64,000 bases of DNA from the NCBI GenBank assembly GCA_010645155.1, contig CM021317.1, positions 11,597,636-11,661,635 on the forward strand, written 5' to 3'. Below, piece by piece: positions 1-11,253 of the stretch (its first letter is position 1; each line of letters opens with the position of its first letter). The translations under genes were made by a program, and so were the position numbers. Under the pieces are notes generated by a model, which was given only the letters and a program-made list of their open reading frames with translations, was not told the DNA's origin and did not search any database. The stretch is from Tigriopus japonicus. Taxonomy: Eukaryota; Arthropoda; Copepoda; Harpacticoida; Harpacticidae.

Positions 1-1311
1 GTCCCGGCTGAACCCGAGCCCAAAACGGCCCTCGAACCGCCCGTATCCATAGCCGCCGCCCTCAATCCGAGCCCAGACACGCCTATCTCCCCACCTTCTC
101 TCCCGCCCGCCGAGATTGGCGAATCGGAAAGCAAACGGGCTCGTCCCTCCAGTGAAGCCCAAGATGATATCCTGAGCTTGCTCTCCACGCAATCGGCCAA
201 GGAAAAGCAGGACCAAGAGCAACGCGATGAGATCCTCAGTTTGTTAAGTCAACCTACGGCCAAAGAGCGCACCCTCATGGACGCATTCCGCTCGCAAAGT
301 GGGGGTGGCGTCCGCGAGTTCTGCACCCATTCCACCAAGAGCGAATGCATGCGGGTCACGCAGAATCGCAAACCGTGTGAAAAACTCCACTTTGCCAAGA
401 TTCTCCAGGCCCACACGGACGAGTCTTTGGGCGATTGCTCGTTCCTGAACACTTGTTTCCACATGGACACCTGCAAGTACATCCACTACGAAGTGGACGC
501 CGAAGACCTCCGATCCTCTGTGAGTGAGCGGGATGCCGTGGCTGCGGCGGCCATGGCGGCCGGTCAAACGGGAAGAACCGCGGTCGGGGGGTCGGAAAGG
601 TCCAACGCCGTGGTTACCACGGGTTCTCGACATCTCCTTGAGACCCTCCGACTCGTGCCGCCGCAATGGGTGCAATGTGATCTCCGCAGTCTCGACTTAA
701 GCGTGTTAGGCAAGTTTTCCGTGGTGATGGCGGACCCGCCGTGGGATATTCACATGGAACTACCTTACGGCACCATGTCCGACGATGAGATGAGGCATCT
801 CCCCGTCCCGAGTCTGCAAGATGAAGGTCTCATATTCTTGTGGGTAACGGGTCGAGCCATGGAATTGGGTCGTGAGTGTCTCAAATTGTGGGGCTACGAG
901 CGGGTGGACGAACTCATCTGGGTCAAGACCAATCAGTTGCAGCGCATTATCCGGACCGGTCGAACCGGTCATTGGCTCAATCACGGCAAAGAGCACTGCC
1001 TCGTGGGCATGAAGGGCGATCTCAAACTTAACCGTGGACTGGATTGCGACGTTATTGTAGCCGAAGTTCGAGCCACCTCGCATAAACCCGATGAAATCTA
1101 CGGCATTATCGAGCGGTTGTCGCCGGGCACCCGCAAGATCGAGCTTTTCGGTCGACCTCACAATGTTCAACCCAATTGGTTCACGTTGGGCAATCAATTG
1201 GACGGGGTAGTGATCCACGATGAAGAAGTATTAGCGCGTTGGAATAACGCTTATCCCAATGGTTATGAACTAACCAAAGGCTTTGTGCTCCACGCTCGAC
1301 CCGAACCCTAA
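1..1311 (+). CDS. Mettl3: METTL3, m6A mRNA methyltransferase catalytic subunit (5'-truncated by window edge)
   Basis: This is the catalytic subunit of the nuclear METTL3-METTL14 complex, which transfers methyl from S-adenosylmethionine to N6 of adenosine in mRNA. The frame is open from base 1 to the TAA at 1309-1311 (436 codons); no intron is visible and the N-terminus lies upstream of the window. Seen in order: a repeated low-complexity stretch with DILSLLS/EILSLLS; two CCCH zinc fingers (around codons 110-157, EFCTHSTKSEC...H and GDCSFLNTCFHMDTCKYIH); then the MT-A70 methyltransferase domain. The catalytic DPPW tetrad is at bases 733-744, followed by the family segments MELPYGTMSDDEM, FLWVTGRAMELG, WVKTNQLQRIIRTGRTGHWL and RATSHKPDEIYGIIERL. 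Animal METTL3 is about 580 residues, so roughly 140 residues are missing on the left. METTL14 lacks the intact DPPW and the CCCH fingers, which excludes it. The identification is firm. Confidence 0.97.
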   Translation, partial: VPAEPEPKTALEPPVSIAAALNPSPDTPISPPSLPPAEIGESESKRARPSSEAQDDILSLLSTQSAKEKQDQEQRDEILSLLSQPTAKERTLMDAFRSQSGGGVREFCTHSTKSECMRVTQNRKPCEKLHFAKILQAHTDESLGDCSFLNTCFHMDTCKYIHYEVDAEDLRSSVSERDAVAAAAMAAGQTGRTAVGGSERSNAVVTTGSRHLLETLRLVPPQWVQCDLRSLDLSVLGKFSVVMADPPWDIHMELPYGTMSDDEMRHLPVPSLQDEGLIFLWVTGRAMELGRECLKLWGYERVDELIWVKTNQLQRIIRTGRTGHWLNHGKEHCLVGMKGDLKLNRGLDCDVIVAEVRATSHKPDEIYGIIERLSPGTRKIELFGRPHNVQPNWFTLGNQLDGVVIHDEEVLARWNNAYPNGYELTKGFVLHARPEP

Positions 1312-3158
1312 ATCTTGTCATGCACTTGAGGGTCGGAATGGGTCGGGTCCAGGTCCCTTGCACACATGGAATAGAGGTTTTTTCTGAGCGTGTTGTTGAC
1401 TGAAGGCGGTGACCATCAATGATGATACGTGAATTTAGAATTTAAAAAACAGACACCTCTAACGACAAAAAGAAGAGTTGCAGAGCAACTTGCGCAAGTC
1501 AGACATGCAACATAAGGAATAAATTTTATTACTCCTAGAAGAATACTTTTTTGTTACACTGATCAAGAAGTTTACATGAGTATAATCAAAGGATTAGAGA
1601 CAGAACAGACGAGTTTTATTTTTACTATACAAAATTCAACGAATCAGCACTTTCGATGGCGTGTCAGGCAATTTAAGAACACTTCAGAAATATCTTCGCA
1701 AAAAGTTTGCTTAATTTTCATTGAACAACCTCGATCGCTTGCATGCTAATAAATTAACCAAGATTATTTCTCCCGGTTCTCCTCCCCCCTCTTCTTTTCA
1801 AGAAAGCGGAAACTCTGCGCAAATGCAAATGACATGGAGACTCAACCTCGAAATCCTAGAGCTCGTGGCTCGTCTGAGGGGGAATTTCCGCATTCACCCT
1901 TTTGCATTTTATTCATAATGTTCAAATGGATTAGTCTTACTGAAACAATAAGGCAAAATGATGAAGAACAATGGATTAATTTATGAACCATGAATATTGT
2001 GTGGGTGTGTGTAAAGCAGGACGGAAAATTGCTCAATGCAAAATTTGGCTTGGTAGGATTTGAAAAAAAGTTTTTGGGTCTGAAAAATGCAAAAAAAGGA
2101 CAATGACAATTTTTTAAACGAAATCTCAAGCGTCAACACGATCATTTGACTGGAAATATCCCGGCGAGAGAGGATACAGATATTAGAATTAGAACCGAAT
2201 ATCCCGTTCCCACCTCTCGAGACAAGTGTAAAGCTAGGGTTATTCAAATGTCAGACAACTAATTTGAATTTTAGCCTCAATATGAACACATGTTAGGTAT
2301 TTGTCAGTGTATTTCATCCCGATTCCATCCCCTTTCCCGCTTCAGATCTCAGGTCGAAATTAAGCCAATAGAGACATCTTTATCATTGATTGTCCGCTCG
2401 AGTTCGTCAAACTCGCGTCAATCGCCAACGCGAGGGTTCTTTCGAAAATGGTCGATCTGGATTCCGAGGATGGTCTTCAGCCTTCACACCCGGCGACCCT
2501 CTTGGGCCATTTTTTTCTCTCGCTCATCCCCTAAAATTGAGAAAATGTCCGCGACCAGTACGTTTTGGCAACGCTGACTTTGTTGACGCGTGTCCGCCAC
2601 TCTTCTTCGGAGTCAGGGTAACCGCATTTTAGCCCCCGTTATGACCGTTTCGTCCTCGATGAGAGCTCAAACGGGTGTTGCCGTTCAGTGAAAATCCAAT
2701 CGTCTTCTATCCAATATTTTTTCAATCGAACCCAGCCCGTCACCGGAGCCTTTGAACGGCGGTAATCTCGCGGACTCGTCGTTCCAAGACGCTTTCCTCC
2801 CGCCTGGGTGGTCACGTCTGACATTGAAAAACACGGACATTCACTCCGCTCAAGTCTGACTCGGACGACATACGCTACGGACGTTCAAACATTTTCGAGA
2901 GACACACGGACTGCATCATCACTCGCATTCATGGCCCTCATCCCCAATACGATACAAGTGGGTCGTCCGAGCCGGAAAGAACGGTCCTAAAAGTGGGCGG
3001 ATGGCATTCTGACCTGACCTGAAGTCGAGCGAAGTGATCCGGATCATGCCAGCGGGTAGTCTCGCGTAACCAGGCGCATCCTCGCTCTCTCCGTCTCCCT
3101 GGCAGTCAATCTCGGGAATCCGGAGGTCGTTGCGCGCACCACCCCCGAGACCCCGAGG
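1312..3158. other. Intergenic, Mettl3 to LysM gene
   Basis: No convincing gene is visible. An AATAAA at 1519-1524 could serve as the Mettl3 poly(A) signal, about 210 nt after its stop. The last 500 bases become GC-rich like the LysM gene that follows and probably include its 5' UTR and promoter. The open frames here (for example 2290-2632) overlap one another on different frames and show no recognisable domain. Confidence 0.5.
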
Positions 3159-4091
3159 ATGGCCTCGCTTTTGGGCGCCGCCTCGTCCTCCTCCCCTTCG
3201 GCGACGTCATCGTCGTTGATTCGACGCTCGGGCGAATCGTTCTCGGGCCATCGTTCGGAGCGATCGGCCTTGTTGCCGCCCCATGACCCGTCCGACGAGG
3301 AACTCGATGTCCGACGGCATCACGCCGAACCCCCGCATAAGCTCAAGCGCGAACGCGCTTCTAGCGCCGCCCCGCCCGAGCCCACCCTGAACCTAACCAT
3401 CCAGCCCGGCGACACGTTGGCCACCATCGCCCTCAAGTACAACATCCCGGTGGCCGAGCTCAAGCGCGTCAACAATCTCTTCCAGGACAACGAATTCTTC
3501 GCCCTCCAGAACCTCAAGTTGCCCTTGCGATCGGCCAATTCCGTCCGCACCGAGCTCTTACCCGACCCTCCCCACCCTCCAACCGCCGCCACGGGCGTGC
3601 CCGGGTGGTTGGTCGATCATTGGTCCTCGCCCGTAGGCGGGTCCAATGCCAGTCCGGCCTTGTCTTCGCCCGTGTGGTCCGACGAGTCCGAATTGGAGAC
3701 GCCCCTGATCACGGTGGGCGTGCACGGTGAACCCGGTACGGGCGGATCGACCAGCCGTCAAGCCCAAAAGGCCAAGCGCTTCTTGAGGGCCAAGGATAAA
3801 GACCTGGCGCAATTAAAAGCCCAGCACGAGCGATTGCATCGACCCCGCAGCCCGTCGGATTCCGACCTCGACGATTTGTGGTTGGATCGGACGGAAACGC
3901 CCTCCGCCTACTATTCCAGCGTGCCGCGGAGCGTGTGTTGGGTGGGCTTGAGCCTCATTCTGATAGCCGTGATTGTGATCTTGTACTATGCCCGTTACGA
4001 ATTCAACCTCATTCAGCGCGAACTTCCTTCCGAAGAGAGTCTCCGACACCTGCAAGCCGAAGATAGCAAAAGTCAAGCGGCGGCCGGATAA
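3159..4091 (+). CDS. LysM and transmembrane domain protein, LYSMD3/LYSMD4-like
   Basis: A 310-residue protein in a single exon, starting at ATG 3159 and ending TAA. Residues 1-75 are Ser-rich and polar. Residues about 79-123 form one LysM domain (LTIQPGDTLATIALKYNIP, then ELKRVNNL and LKLPL). A hydrophobic segment at about 259-277 (CWVGLSLILIAVIVILYY) is a single transmembrane helix with a short tail after it. One LysM followed by a C-terminal transmembrane helix is the layout of LYSMD3/LYSMD4; LYSMD1/2 lack the helix. Vertebrate LYSMD3 is a Golgi/cell-surface glycoprotein reported to bind chitin-like ligands; the role here is inferred only from family membership. The gene is GC-rich, like Mettl3 and unlike the surrounding AT-rich spacer. 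I cannot decide between LYSMD3 and LYSMD4. Confidence 0.9.
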   Translation: MASLLGAASSSSPSATSSSLIRRSGESFSGHRSERSALLPPHDPSDEELDVRRHHAEPPHKLKRERASSAAPPEPTLNLTIQPGDTLATIALKYNIPVAELKRVNNLFQDNEFFALQNLKLPLRSANSVRTELLPDPPHPPTAATGVPGWLVDHWSSPVGGSNASPALSSPVWSDESELETPLITVGVHGEPGTGGSTSRQAQKAKRFLRAKDKDLAQLKAQHERLHRPRSPSDSDLDDLWLDRTETPSAYYSSVPRSVCWVGLSLILIAVIVILYYARYEFNLIQRELPSEESLRHLQAEDSKSQAAAG

Positions 4092-4497
4092 AACCCTAGA
4101 TTGCCCGCTATTACCGACGGATCCCGGATCCTCGCTTCCCCTCGCGCTTCGATTTCTCGCTTGGATGGGGTCCGCCTCTAGTCCGTTGCCTTGTCAGACC
4201 CGCCCCGAGGATGTCGAGGCCTTGTTTTAGCGTTTGACGCGCTAATTCGGACCACCCAGCCGCGCTGCGAGACTCATATTGAATGCGATATGCGATAGTT
4301 TGGTGTGCGTGCGTTTGTGACACAGTTTTATACGATCGACGGAAATGGGAGCCTCACCTCAACTTTTAATATGACAACGATACAGACCTATTAAAGCTAA
4401 AAAAATACCTATACCGGTCCAAATGTCAACTTCGTGATATGATATTGAGTTTTTCAGTGTTTTCTTTCAGATTTAAGCCCCGCCCGACATTATCAAC
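4092..4497. other. Intergenic, LysM gene to SRPRB
   Basis: About 400 bases with no gene. A pyrimidine tract ending in tttctttcag at 4461-4470 just before the SRPRB start could be an acceptor for a 5' UTR intron. Nothing else is recognised. Confidence 0.4.
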
Positions 4498-5526
4498 ATG
4501 GATCGCTCCGATGCTCAGGCCCAAAAGATGAAAAACCAGGACGAGCCGGATATTTTCCAAAAATACAACTTGGTAAGACAACCTTGCTTTTGTGCCGAAT
4601 AGGGCGACTAAACTTGAAATCACGCCATGACTTGCAGGATTTCGATGCGGTCTATACGGGGGTTATATTCGGACTGATTACTCTCGTGATCATTTATATA
4701 TTCACGCGAAAACGTGCCCGAGGCAACACATTACTCATTTGTGGTCCCTGTGAATCCGGGAAAACTTGCTTATTCGGTCAGTTGCTCCACAAAAAGAGCG
4801 TGGAAACCTACACCTCCGCCAAAGAAAACACGGGTACATAGAGCAACCAAAACGGCTTCTAAATGAGTTGCGGCAATCAAATGTTGGATTTTCAGGTCAT
4901 TTGAAAGTACCCGGACGAGCTCCATTACCCGTCGTTGATGTGCCTGGACACGAGAGGCTGCGTGTCAAGTATTTGGAAGAATACAAGAACCAAGTGAAGG
5001 CCATCATCTATGTTGTTGACTCGTCCACGCTTCAAAAGCAATTGCGAGACACCGCCGAATATCTATTCAATATCGTCACGAATCCGGTCATCTACACCAA
5101 GCGACCCAAGATCATGGTGGTTTGCAATAAGCAGGCATTGAAATTTCAGATATTTTAGGTGTAGCTCGATTTACAATGACAAACCTAACCGTATCCTTCC
5201 GCAATGCAGGATTTGAGCTTGGCCAAGGGTAAGAACGTCATCCAAAAAGAGTTGGAGAAGGAAATGGAACTCTTGCGTGGTACTCATTCTCGTACTCTGC
5301 AAGAAACCAACGACCAAAGCGTGGAACGAGTCGAAATTGGCCAAGACGGTGCAGAGTTTCAATTCCATCATCTTCCCATGAAGGTTTGACCTCATTCGAA
5401 AGTCTGCGTGGTTTTGTTCAAATGTTGGTAACTGTTTGTTTCCATTAGGTCGAATTTTGCGAGCTCTCGGCTCAATCATCGGAATCATTGGATGGTCTTA
5501 AAAACTGGGCGTACAGTTTGGCCTAG
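4498..5526 (+). CDS. SRPRB: Signal recognition particle receptor subunit beta
   Basis: ER membrane GTPase that anchors SRP receptor alpha and acts in co-translational targeting. My exon model is 4498-4572, 4638-4833, 4896-5134, 5210-5383 and 5449-5526, joining to 253 residues plus TAG (human SRPRB is about 271). Exon 2 supplies the single transmembrane helix (about residues 30-48, GVIFGLITLVIIYIF) and the P-loop GPCESGKT (61-68). Exon 3 carries the DxPG switch (DVPGHERLR) and the NKxD guanine-specificity motif up to NKQ; its Asp is the first codon of exon 4. The Arf-like tail LSLAKGKNVIQKELEKEMELL and the ending FQFHHLPMKVEFCELSA match the family. Introns are 65, 62, 75 and 65 nt. Three use GT-AG; the third must begin GC (CAG|GCATTG) to keep the NKQ-D motif intact. 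The next gene is convergent, 105 bp away. Confidence 0.93.
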
Positions 5527-5631
5527 AAGAAATAATCGCAAATTCCAAAGGCACGGACTCCCATTTATTTTGTTGTTGAACGGGCGGTGGACGTGCTTTT
5601 TTGTTTATTTTGAGGAAAACAAATACATATT

Positions 5632-7628
5632 TCAGCCCCGGAAGTCGCAGTTATTAGGGAGTTTTTCGAGCAGACTCAAGTGTAGCTTTAGAGAGCTACG
5701 AACGTTGGTGAGGATTACCTCTCGTCTGGAATCGCCCGCGCTTTTTTGGAACGCCGTCTCAACGTTCTCCAATTCGGATTGGAATCGATTGCGTTCCAGG
5801 TCCAAATAGTCCTTGCACACGCCGAGTTCAATGAAATCCTCCACTTGACCCGCACTCAAGCAGTGGGCAGTCCAACGAATGAAGCAGATCCCAGAGCGGA
5901 CAAAAGCATACGCCCCTGGCACGTTTTCATCGCCACACCCTACTCCCCACGAGGTGATGCCCACTTGAACGTAGCGTCCTTTGTATTTCGTGCTCGGACA
6001 AACCAAGGGCCCGCCCCCATCACCTTTGCACGTGTCCTCGTCTTTGACTCCGCCCGCGCAAATAAAGCTCCGATGGAGTCTGAAAGTATCGCTTAAACGA
6101 GACGTTTGCCGCAGCAGGTTTTCGCACGTTTGGAATGGGATCAGGGGAAGTTTAACGTGCTTCAGTTGGGGCTGGAAAATACCTTCGGCTTCTGAAGATG
6201 GAAAACATTCATAACATAGGCCATAGTCAATCATTCGTTGAGCAAGGACCTACCTAGCCTTGCTGTTCCCCATCCAGAGGCAAAACATTGGTCCTCGACA
6301 TAGGATATGTCTCCAGGGTCTTCGGGCAAGCAAATTGTTCCTATGTGCTCGGTCAAGTTGAACTCATTTTCCAACTGGATCACAACAAAGTCATGTTCCA
6401 AGTTGTTTGGGTTGTATCTGGGGTGGTACACGACCTTCTTGATGGTACTCTCTTGAAACTGAGCGGGTTCCGAATCGTCTTGTAAATTGCTATCTCCACA
6501 CCGTACTAATAGGCTCTTGGGTTGATATGCTCTGAAGACAAGAAGATAGTTCAGTCCTACACCTTAACTGGGTAGTTTTACTATGTGTTCTTGAGCGTTT
6601 ACATGGTACAATGGGCTGCCGTTAGCACAAAGCCAGGTGCAATGAGCGAGCCTCCACAAATGAATTTTTGGACTGTCCTGTCGATCCAAAATAGAGCACA
6701 CATGTGAGGCCATTCTCCAAATTCCGAGTCTCTCCGACCAGATCTGAATTGATCTTGTTGATCGCCGAAAGCTAGTCTCCTGATTCCGCAGCGGATGGGA
6801 GCTTTGGGAATGATTTCTGCGGTTTCATTGCTTCCAGATTTCAAAACTAAAATGCCAAAGAGCACGATTGTTCATCATGTATTCTTCACAATTGTTCTCC
6901 TTGACTATGAAAATGTCTAAGGGTAGATCATACACCTCGGTTTGTAACACCAAGAAAAAGGTGTTAGTTCAGATGGTCTGAACTTTTTAGAGGCAAAAAG
7001 CATAGCATTCCTCTCAGTTCTTAAGTTCAATAGATTAAAGCATTCCAATTTTGGTAATGCTTTTTCGATAACATTGATAATACTACATACACCTCAAGAG
7101 GTCGAAATTAACAAATGCCCCCACGGGTAGACCATCTTACCCTCCAAGTTACAACACACGGTGCCCAAAACATTGCATCGATCGTCCGTGTTCCTCACTC
7201 CAACTTCCACTTTTCCCCCACGAACTTGACTGCACTCGGCAAAAGAAATACATTGATGATTCGGCAATTTCGCACACGGCTCGACCTCGTCGATAACCAG
7301 CTAGAGTAGTAAGCCAGCACTGGTCAGTTCGAAGCCATCTTCCAAGACCGAGATGTTATCCGGAACCTACCTTGTCGCAACATTTCTCATTCTCCTTGGG
7401 GCAAGAGGTCTCCAAGTCGGGCAAGGAAGGAATCTCCCCCGGGAACTCGTCCTTTTCGATGATGGGGATCTTCTCGTTCGGGTCGACAAATTCAAAGCAG
7501 TCTGTCAAAGGCGTGCAAACTTGTCCAGAAGGGCACGGGTTAACAGAATTATCATCGTCTTGAGATTCTCCAACACGAAAGCAACACAACAAGGTAAAGG
7601 CTAAAATTATGCTTTGAGCAGGAGGCAT
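5632..7628 (-). CDS. Double CLIP-domain serine protease homolog (catalytic Ser to Gly), secreted
   Basis: Minus-strand gene. My exons, in coding order, are 7628-7371, 7300-7141, 6846-6603, 6531-6254 and 6191-5632, all GT-AG, joining in phase to 499 residues plus TGA. ATG 7628 starts a signal peptide (about 1-23, core SIILAFTLLCC). Two six-cysteine CLIP-type segments follow, one in exon 1 (CPSGQVCTPLTDC ... CPKENEKCCDK) and one in exon 2 (CAKLPNHQCISFAEC ... CNVLGTVCCN). The chymotrypsin-fold domain begins near EFGEWPHM. His218 (TAAHC) and Asp267 (HDFVVIQL) are present, but the GDSGGP serine is glycine (GDGGGP, residue 372, codon 6016-6018), so it should have no protease activity. CLIP serine protease homologs of this masquerade/PPAF type are cofactors in arthropod prophenoloxidase activation; that role here is inferred. 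A tail of about 70 residues follows the protease core. Confidence 0.9.
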
Positions 7629-9324
7629 TTCCGTCCTCAAGAGTTAGGTTTGTCTAAGACACCGATTGAGTCCCCACCTTAGAGTGATTCGTATCTTGGA
7701 TGAACCTAAGACCACTTGAACGCCCATGGCCGTCGGCGATCAAGCACAAAAACCTGCATATTGCACAATGCATAAGTGCAGTCAGTGGTTGGTAAACTGG
7801 TTATTGGCTTTTAGCCATACATCAAGCCTTTTACTGAGACGGGTAATCCCCAAGCAGAACGTAAATGCACATTGCATTAAAATCATATTCCCAAAACAAA
7901 GTTATGTTAATGACCACTGTATTTCATTTCATTGTCTTACTCGCTCTCTTCGTGAACAACAATTGCAATTTGTCTCAAGCAAACGAAAAAAAAAGATAAG
8001 AAAAACAGAAAAGAGGACCTCTTTATTGTTGGATTAACCATTGTACATACAAAGTTCACAACCTTGCATATTAAGGGGCGCAAAAAACTACAACCTGCAA
8101 TGAATCCGCTTTGTGACAAGTTCAGTTTCAATCTTCTTTTTATTACAAAAAAAACTTTTGTAAACTATAATTGCAATGAGCTGTTCCCATATTTGATATT
8201 GAACAGAGCAATTCCATTTTTTTGGAACACTTGAAATTTCAGAAATGAATGTCAGTTGATACCGGAATAGTTTTTCTTAACGTCTAGTCAGTCATGTCCC
8301 ATCGCGTCAAAGTTTATGACGCGAAGCTGGAAAGCAGTTGACATTTGAAAATATGGACTGGAAAAGTAGTCAAGCAAGCAAGTATCCGCGAATGTCGGAA
8401 GACTCGCAGATGCTGATCCGTCCTTGCAACGTTGATAGCAAGCCAACGTGTGGAATAATTATTCCTCAATTTTGGGGCACAGTCAAAACAATTCTTGGTA
8501 ATGCGCCATATCCTGTGAGTACCAGACAATCTCTCAAGGGCTTCTGAATGACTTTTCAGGCTGAAGTGCAGGATGAAAAAAGCAAGCGCCCCGTGACCTG
8601 TCTTGATAATGTCTTCCTGCCGTCTTTGATTCCCTCAGTAGTACGTACGTAAAACAAGAGCAACAACAACGTAGTTACGTGGTGCTGCACCCTCACCTAG
8701 AGCCTCTCTCTCACTCACTCGGATTTGGGAAAAGACGTTAGGATGAGAACTATCCGAATCATTTTCTTGAGGGGACCGACCAAGATGACGATCTTGAAAG
8801 ATATCATTTCCTCTCACTGATCTGACACAACGAACCAAACTTCGACGGATTCGGACCGAATTAGCCGGCCGCCCAACCGCCAACCATGATGTCTATGGTC
8901 ATGACATTGATTTGTTCTACTCCACGGGGCCAAGGGCTCAGGGTAGGCGTTGCTTCGGAATTTCGGTTATCGTCCGAAAAAGGCCCTTCTTGTTTTTTTT
9001 CCTTGTGGACTCGTGATTTGGCGGTCTACCAAATCCTTTGGCAGGTCTCTCTCTCGTGCTCGCTGGATGGAACCAGCTCTAACAGTGCTAACTATGCCCG
9101 AGTCAGTCATCGACTGCTAATGATGATTGGAGTGATGAGCAGGCGGAGAAGAACAAGAAATGGTAGCACGAGAGGCAGGATGATAATTATGCCACTTCTG
9201 GCTCGTTTCGCTCGAGCTGTTCCTTGATTTCTGAAGACATTTGCTGGAAAAGTCCGTTGGAGTTTCCTGTCTCGGCCAAAATTGGACGAGGATGAATCGC
9301 ACGAGGGGAGAAACATGGCAACAT

Positions 9325-9346
9325 GGAGAGAGAGAGAGAGAGAGAA
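9325..9346. repeat. (GA)n microsatellite
   Basis: About 11 dinucleotide units. No associated gene. Confidence 0.9.
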
Positions 9347-10396
9347 AGACAGAGGGGAGACGTTCGACAAGGTCCGCTTGGAAATCACCTGTTGTGGAAT
9401 TTCTTTCATTTGTCAAGTGCCCCAAGATGGCCTGGACAGTGTTCTTTCTCCCTAGTGGGATGAGCAAACGCCAAGTAAGTTGTTGCACTTTGGAGTGTTC
9501 GCCCAAAGGCGGCAATTCTCGATTGAGCACCATCAGAAACGAACGATATCAAATTGCATTATATCAACCATATTTTGAAAAAAAGGAAAAAAGAATGAAA
9601 TGATAGAGTGGATCGTTCCAAGTTTTGTTTACTCGTCCTTCCTATCATCAACTCGATCAAATTCTCTCGCTTTGAAACCAAAAAAATGCAGCACATACAG
9701 GGTCTATCTGACAATCGAGACGTTGAGCAAAAACATGTCTGAACGAAAACGCAAGGTCCTGAGGGATTCTCAATTCCAAACGCTGGACATTCCTTCCTGA
9801 AGCTGGTAGCGGTCCGTGTCCATAATTGGACCAAGCCCGTCTCGTTCGTTCGTTTTTCTTTCCATCCAAGTCTGTTTGTTGAGTGTTGATCAGCTTTGGA
9901 TGGACTGAAATCGTTGTTGAATGCATGGCTGCCAACTGGAGTTTCTTCACTTATTATCGCCAGTAACTGATTTGTTTGAATTCCCACCAGACTGGAAGTA
10001 ATCCTCCCACAATCTTGGCCTGTGGTGGGTAAGACGAGATGCGAGCTCAGCTTGCTTGCTTACTTACTTGCGTCACTCAAGGAAGCAATCAGTTAGAAAA
10101 CGTTGATCTATCAAACAAGTACATATTACTATATACACAAGGTATACATGTGCATTTAACGGATTTATTTCTGACAGATCCTGAATCGGGTCTCTCTCGT
10201 TTTGGAGTTCCCCTTCCATTTTGCAGAGGAAGTTGGTAGAGTATTAGTAAAGCTGATATACCTTCAAACGAACCAATGTTGAACGTCTTTGTTCCTCGGT
10301 TTTTCAAATAATCTTTACGAAACACCGTTGGGTACGTGCCATGCTATCGAGATTTCGCTTGTGCCAATTTCAAAGTAACCGCAAGACACTCAATCG

Positions 10397-10421
10397 ATCG
10401 TTCGTTCGTTCGTTCGTTCGC
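10397..10421. repeat. (TTCG)n microsatellite
   Basis: About six tetranucleotide units. The same repeat recurs at 24298-24321 and, in opposite orientation, at 50602-50625. Confidence 0.9.
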
Positions 10422-11253
10422 TTGACGTTCTTGGGTTCCAACGGACTTTCTTAATTGACGGAGACCACCTCAATTTACTCAGGGATTCCTTCAAAGCTTC
10501 CACCAATTTCAACGCAATGACGCATTCCGTCTGGATGTTGGACATTACTCTACTGATCTTGATGTTTCGAATGACCTCAAACTTGCAGAAAGACCGAAGG
10601 AATCTTCCGAGTTTCGAGCAAGGAAAACGACTTGTTCCAGTTTCGCCATTCACGAAAATTTCTGCTTTGCGCCACCGTTGATTGGATCCATCCTACCCAT
10701 TTCCAGAATGACTCAAGTGTGGTTCTCCTTGTCAAATATCTTCGAGATGATTTGTGGAAAAAATCTGTCACAAACAATAAAACGTCATATCCCCAACCAC
10801 AATAGATAACACCTGATTGATGTCCTCTACATTTGTGGTGATCTCATGTTGACTCAATTGACCCATCTTCTTCATTTTCGTCTTCCTCGTCGTTTGTTTC
10901 CATTTGGTTTTGGAATTGAGAAAACAAAATCTCTCCTTTACAATCAAGCACATCGGGGGTAAAATGCGTTTTTTGGACTCTGACTGTGACACACCGACAT
11001 TGAAATGGAGATGAATAGAAATTCGAACATGCTCGCAGCTGCACTTACTTGGCTTGATGCTCAGAAGATAGCGTCTCCTATGTAGACTGTGCACTACGGT
11101 ACATGAGTGTTTGTTGCCCCAAGAAATGAACCAAAAGTCTTTATTGTGTTCCAAGTCGTGCGTCGAACGAAGTGAGGGCAGCATTCAACAAAGAGCCTTG
11201 GGCACTACAAAAGTTTCTTGCGTCCCGCACGCACGAATGCATGCAGTCTGAAC

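Larger units (their letters stand above)
7629..11245. other. Gene-poor spacer upstream of the CLIP homolog
   Basis: About 3.6 kb with no supportable gene. The first few hundred bases should include the promoter of the minus-strand CLIP homolog. It contains a TACGTACGTA palindrome near 8641, a GA run at about 9325-9346 and a TTCG run at 10397-10421. The open frames here are short and overlap on both strands without domain signal. Confidence 0.4.

Noticed and set aside
244..1218. Long antisense frames opposite Mettl3
   Set aside because: They are shadows of the GC-rich coding strand.
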